A stretch of DNA of 21,747 bases from a virus, in the IMG/VR virus record IMGVR_UViG_3300050138_000366, positions 1-21,747 of that record; one strand, given 5' to 3'. The position numbers were made by a program, and so were the translations under genes. The notes below the pieces were generated by a model. The model was given only the letters and a program-made list of their open reading frames with translations, had not been told where the DNA came from and made no database searches. This document shows positions 19,803 through 21,747 of this stretch, in pieces (the stretch's first letter is position 1; every line of letters begins with the position of its first letter).

Positions 19803-19969
19803 TTGCCGCACCTTTCACATTTAGGGTAACAAACTTTATGTAGGCGCTTTATGGTTTTCACCACCACGGCCTGATTGCCATATTTAAAGCCGTTTTTCTC
19901 AGCATCTAGCTTGGTTGCCTCAAGAACGCGCAATGCCTCTTTTAACTCAACTATCAGGCCGTTGCTCAT
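19799..19969 (-). CDS. 56-aa protein, possible small zinc-binding protein
   Basis: MSNGLIVELKEALRVLEATK... is a helix, then a Val/Lys-rich middle and CYPKCERCGK at the C-terminus (three Cys, C-x3-C-x2-C). Both ends are coupled by ATGA. Function unknown. Confidence 0.65.
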   Translation of the reverse strand: MSNGLIVELKEALRVLEATKLDAEKNGFKYGNQAVVVKTIKRLHKVCYPKCERCGK

Positions 19970-20361
19970 GCTGCCTTCTTCTTTCTTTCGGCTTCCTGTG
20001 TATCAACACAAAAAATGCGCTCTGAAACCATACATGCCCATCCATCCGGCGACATAGCATGGCGACGATTTATATGATGGAATTTAATAATGAAAACAAT
20101 GTGACTGGCATCACTAACCACACTGGCAAAATAATAAGTGTATCTGTCGGGATATTTCTCGGCATGTTTATATTCGTCGCCTAAACTTCTGCTGCCATGT
20201 GATAAACTATTCATCCATGTTACCATTTCGTCTCTGAATGAATCCGTGAAATAGCAGTAATCGCCAGCGGAGTATTGTTCAGCGACATAATCCCTGATTA
20301 TATTTTCCAGCTTTTCTTCAAAGCGTTTTTCAGTATCGCCAAACCCTAGTATAATGTTCAT
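19966..20361 (-). CDS. 131-aa phage protein, unknown function
   Basis: ATG 20361 has AAAGGG 7 nt upstream; a GTG one codon earlier is too close. MNIILGFGDTEKRFEEKLEN..., with a helical N-terminal part and a beta-rich middle (YTYYFASVVSDASHIVFIIKF). It ends RKKKAA. Coupled by ATGA to the next gene. Upstream (20362-20493, 132 nt) no gene with support was found; the strand there contains a weak AGCCC/GGGCT hairpin without a T-run. Confidence 0.65.
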   Translation of the reverse strand: MNIILGFGDTEKRFEEKLENIIRDYVAEQYSAGDYCYFTDSFRDEMVTWMNSLSHGSRSLGDEYKHAEKYPDRYTYYFASVVSDASHIVFIIKFHHINRRHAMSPDGWACMVSERIFCVDTQEAERKKKAA

Positions 20362-20493
20362 CACTCAACCCTTTGCCTATAAATCTCTAGTTACTCTGTA
20401 TAGATTTCGGTACATTTACGCTGTAGCCCTTGTGGGCTTATCAATACAAATTTTGCCATTGTAGACGATTGAATCAATCATCCACTCATAGCC

Positions 20494-20733
20494 TCAGAAT
20501 CCGCTGGTTTTCTTGTCGATTTTGCGCTTTTCGATTCCGGTTATTTCCTTGACAGAAACATCTGCATACCAACCATCACCAAAATTATAGCCATATGAGT
20601 CTTTGGAAAGGATTTCAGCCGCCCTTTTGGGTGTAAATTTCCGGGTACGCGCATAAAACTTTTCGCCCCCAGTCCATTTGCCATTCCAGCTATTATTGCG
20701 TGGCATGGTCAATTGAAAGCAGATGTATGTCAT
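20494..20733 (-). CDS. 79-aa phage protein, LTMPRNNSWNGKW-type
   Basis: MTYICFQLTMPRNNSWNGKW..., then KFYARTRKFTPKRAAEILSK and GYNFGDGWYADVSVKEI. The LTMP-x4-SWNGKW-(S/T)-G pattern is one I recall from small phage and bacterial proteins without function. AGGAG 6 nt before the ATG supports the start. Confidence 0.75.
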   Translation of the reverse strand: MTYICFQLTMPRNNSWNGKWTGGEKFYARTRKFTPKRAAEILSKDSYGYNFGDGWYADVSVKEITGIEKRKIDKKTSGF

Positions 20734-20749
20734 AATCTCTCCTGATCCG

Positions 20750-20956
20750 TTAATTCTTTTTACCGTAGCGCACCGGGCCTTCTAATCGCTCCGCCCATCC
20801 ATCAGCCACTAAGGCTTTAAGCGACGACATCACAACACTAGAGGCGCAGTCATAATCAAAACCCAGCGCTTTGCCAATGCGAGTTGGCCCACATGCTTCT
20901 GGCGCGATTGATTCAAGAAATTTCTTCACATCATCTTTTAGATTTATCTTCTTCAT
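20750..20956 (-). CDS. Small winged-helix-like protein (68 aa)
   Basis: MKKINLKDDVKKFLESIAPE..., then CGPTRIGKALGFDYDCASSVVMSSLKALVADGWAERLEGPVRYGKK, a pattern of helix, recognition helix and beta hairpin typical of a winged HTH. It could regulate neighbouring genes. GGAG 7 nt before the ATG. Stop lies 16 nt before the next gene. Confidence 0.65.
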   Translation of the reverse strand: MKKINLKDDVKKFLESIAPEACGPTRIGKALGFDYDCASSVVMSSLKALVADGWAERLEGPVRYGKKN

Positions 20957-20990
20957 TTCATTCTCCGTTATCTGTAACCGTTATTCGTTG

Positions 20991-21747
20991 CTATGCTGCT
21001 GCTTTCAATTTCTCCGCAAACCTATCTGCGCCATATTGCCCTTTGACAAGCGCTGCTATTTGCTTGGCTGTGTAGGTATCATCCAGACTCTTGCCTGTAC
21101 TCTCTACGAAATTACGGACACCAGCACCACACGCGCCGGTTACAGCGCGGTAAATGCCGATCCATTCTTTGCCAGTGGCTGATTTAGGCAATACACCATC
21201 GAATTTGGCAACGGCCTTATAAATTAAATCCTCACGCGCTTGCTTGATCGTTTCACCATGCGCGGAATTGCCGTTGTCGTCATGGACAACAAACAGGATT
21301 TTGCCGTTATCGGTTTTAACTTTTTTGACACCTGCTTTAGTGGAGATGACACGGGAAAACACATTGTCAGTGAAATCGACTTCAACCCATTTGGCTTTTT
21401 CAACGATATACCAGCAACCAGCTTTAAGTTTCTTTCCGTCTACGATGTCGGCTTTCCCGCCTATCGGGATATATTTGCCATCCTTGATAATATACTCAGA
21501 GGCCATCAATAGATTTCCCTTATCGCCACTTACGGCGGCGCGATAACCTACAGAAGTAGTTCCGCTGTTATAGCCCGAGGATGCCGCCTTGCTGTTATAG
21601 CCCGAGGATGCCGCCGTGCTGTTCTCGCCCGAGGATGCCGCCGTGCTGTAATTGCCCGAGGATGCCGCCTTGCTGTTATAGCCCGAGGATGCCGCCGCGC
21701 TGTTATAGCCCGAGGATGCCGCCGTGCTGTTATAGCCCGAGGATGCC
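20991..21747 (-). CDS. Protein with N-terminal nonapeptide repeats (5' partial)
   Basis: The frame stays open to the right edge, so the gene starts outside the window; the ATG at 21506 is internal. The N-terminal part is at least six copies of ASSG-x2-S-x-A, followed by a linker GTTSVGYRAAVSG and then a globular segment (DKGNLLMASEYIIKDGKYIP, KLKAGCWYIVEKAKWVEVDF, LFVVHDDNGNSAHGETIK) and a C-terminal helical domain (GKEWIGIYRAVTGACGAGVRNF, TYTAKQIAALVKGQYGADRF). Similar repeat-plus-domain proteins occur in phages and bacteria, function unknown; the resemblance of the repeat to left-handed beta-helix head repeats is by eye. Confidence 0.75.
   Translation of the reverse strand, partial: ASSGYNSTAASSGYNSAAASSGYNSKAASSGNYSTAASSGENSTAASSGYNSKAASSGYNSGTTSVGYRAAVSGDKGNLLMASEYIIKDGKYIPIGGKADIVDGKKLKAGCWYIVEKAKWVEVDFTDNVFSRVISTKAGVKKVKTDNGKILFVVHDDNGNSAHGETIKQAREDLIYKAVAKFDGVLPKSATGKEWIGIYRAVTGACGAGVRNFVESTGKSLDDTYTAKQIAALVKGQYGADRFAEKLKAAA
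21563..21747 (-). repeat. 27-bp tandem coding repeats (about 7 copies in the window)
   Basis: On the minus strand a 27-base unit GCATCCTCGGGC-x6-AGC-x2-G-GCG recurs with an invariant framework. The 6-base slot is TATAAC in most copies and AATTAC or GAGAAC in single copies; the slot after AGC is ACG, GCG or AAG. Each unit codes for nine residues (ASSG-x2-S-x-A). Copies run off the right edge. Confidence 0.9.

Noticed and set aside
20362-20493. A 21-codon frame starting near 20485 (MIDSIVYNGK...)
   Set aside because: Too short, no coupling with neighbours and only a weak ribosome site; no evidence of coding.
21563-21747. Evenly spaced repeats as a CRISPR array
   Set aside because: Period is 27 bases with no unique spacers, and the copies translate in frame as a nonapeptide continuous with the downstream protein.

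Overview
The window is a stretch of a tailed double-stranded DNA phage genome (free phage or prophage) that infects a Gram-negative bacterium. Evidence for this: tail-fibre-like proteins, a lysis cassette with an M15 peptidase endolysin and a short lipoprotein that looks like an outer-membrane spanin, a phage replication/recombination set (primase-helicase, SF2 helicase, Cas4/RecB-like nuclease, Sak4-like ATPase, RusA resolvase), and a long run of tightly packed tiny genes. No bacterial housekeeping gene, rRNA or insertion sequence was seen. I cannot name the host. The best promoters have ordinary sigma-70-like hexamers and the base composition is moderate.

Layout. (1) 1-4425, plus strand: end of the structural region, with one repeat-rich tail/adhesin protein cut by the left window edge and two related tail-fibre-like proteins that share an N-terminal head, separated by a 53-residue gene. 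(2) 4460-6675, plus: lysis and late small genes, comprising a coiled-coil/membrane XhlA-like protein, a one-TM protein, an M15 endolysin, a two-TM holin candidate, an IPT/TIG-domain protein, a terminator with a promoter nested in it, an Ala-rich protein and a spanin-like lipoprotein. (3) 6729-7209, plus: a small possible RHH protein and RusA, converging on the next block. (4) 7190-12628, minus: replication/recombination operon, read right to left: 154-aa protein, 52-aa protein, Sak4-like ATPase, a possible DUF669-type protein, two small overlapping genes, Cas4-like nuclease, DEAH helicase, and two small proteins. (5) 12629-12741: divergent control region. (6) 12742-15147, plus: RHH-like protein and a 728-aa TOPRIM primase-helicase, followed by 15-bp direct repeats. 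(7) 15207-21747, minus: about twenty mostly tiny early/accessory genes, many joined by 4-base ATGA overlaps. They are broken by a tRNA-like element and by a Cro/CI-size HTH regulator with its own promoter and operator-like repeats. The block includes an HNH-AP2 endonuclease and ends, at the right edge, in a protein with 27-bp (nonapeptide) tandem repeats.

How it fits together: the two divergent transcription units from 12.6-12.7 kb would supply replication (primase-helicase to the right; recombinase, helicase and nuclease to the left). RusA would resolve branched intermediates before packaging. The plus-strand late genes give adsorption and lysis. The HTH gene at 17.0-17.2 kb has a predicted leaderless transcript and operator-like repeats, which is the usual design of a phage repressor and hints at a temperate lifestyle, but no integrase lies in this window.

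Most small genes here have no recognisable function. They are annotated from start/stop coupling, ribosome-binding sites and plausible protein composition.
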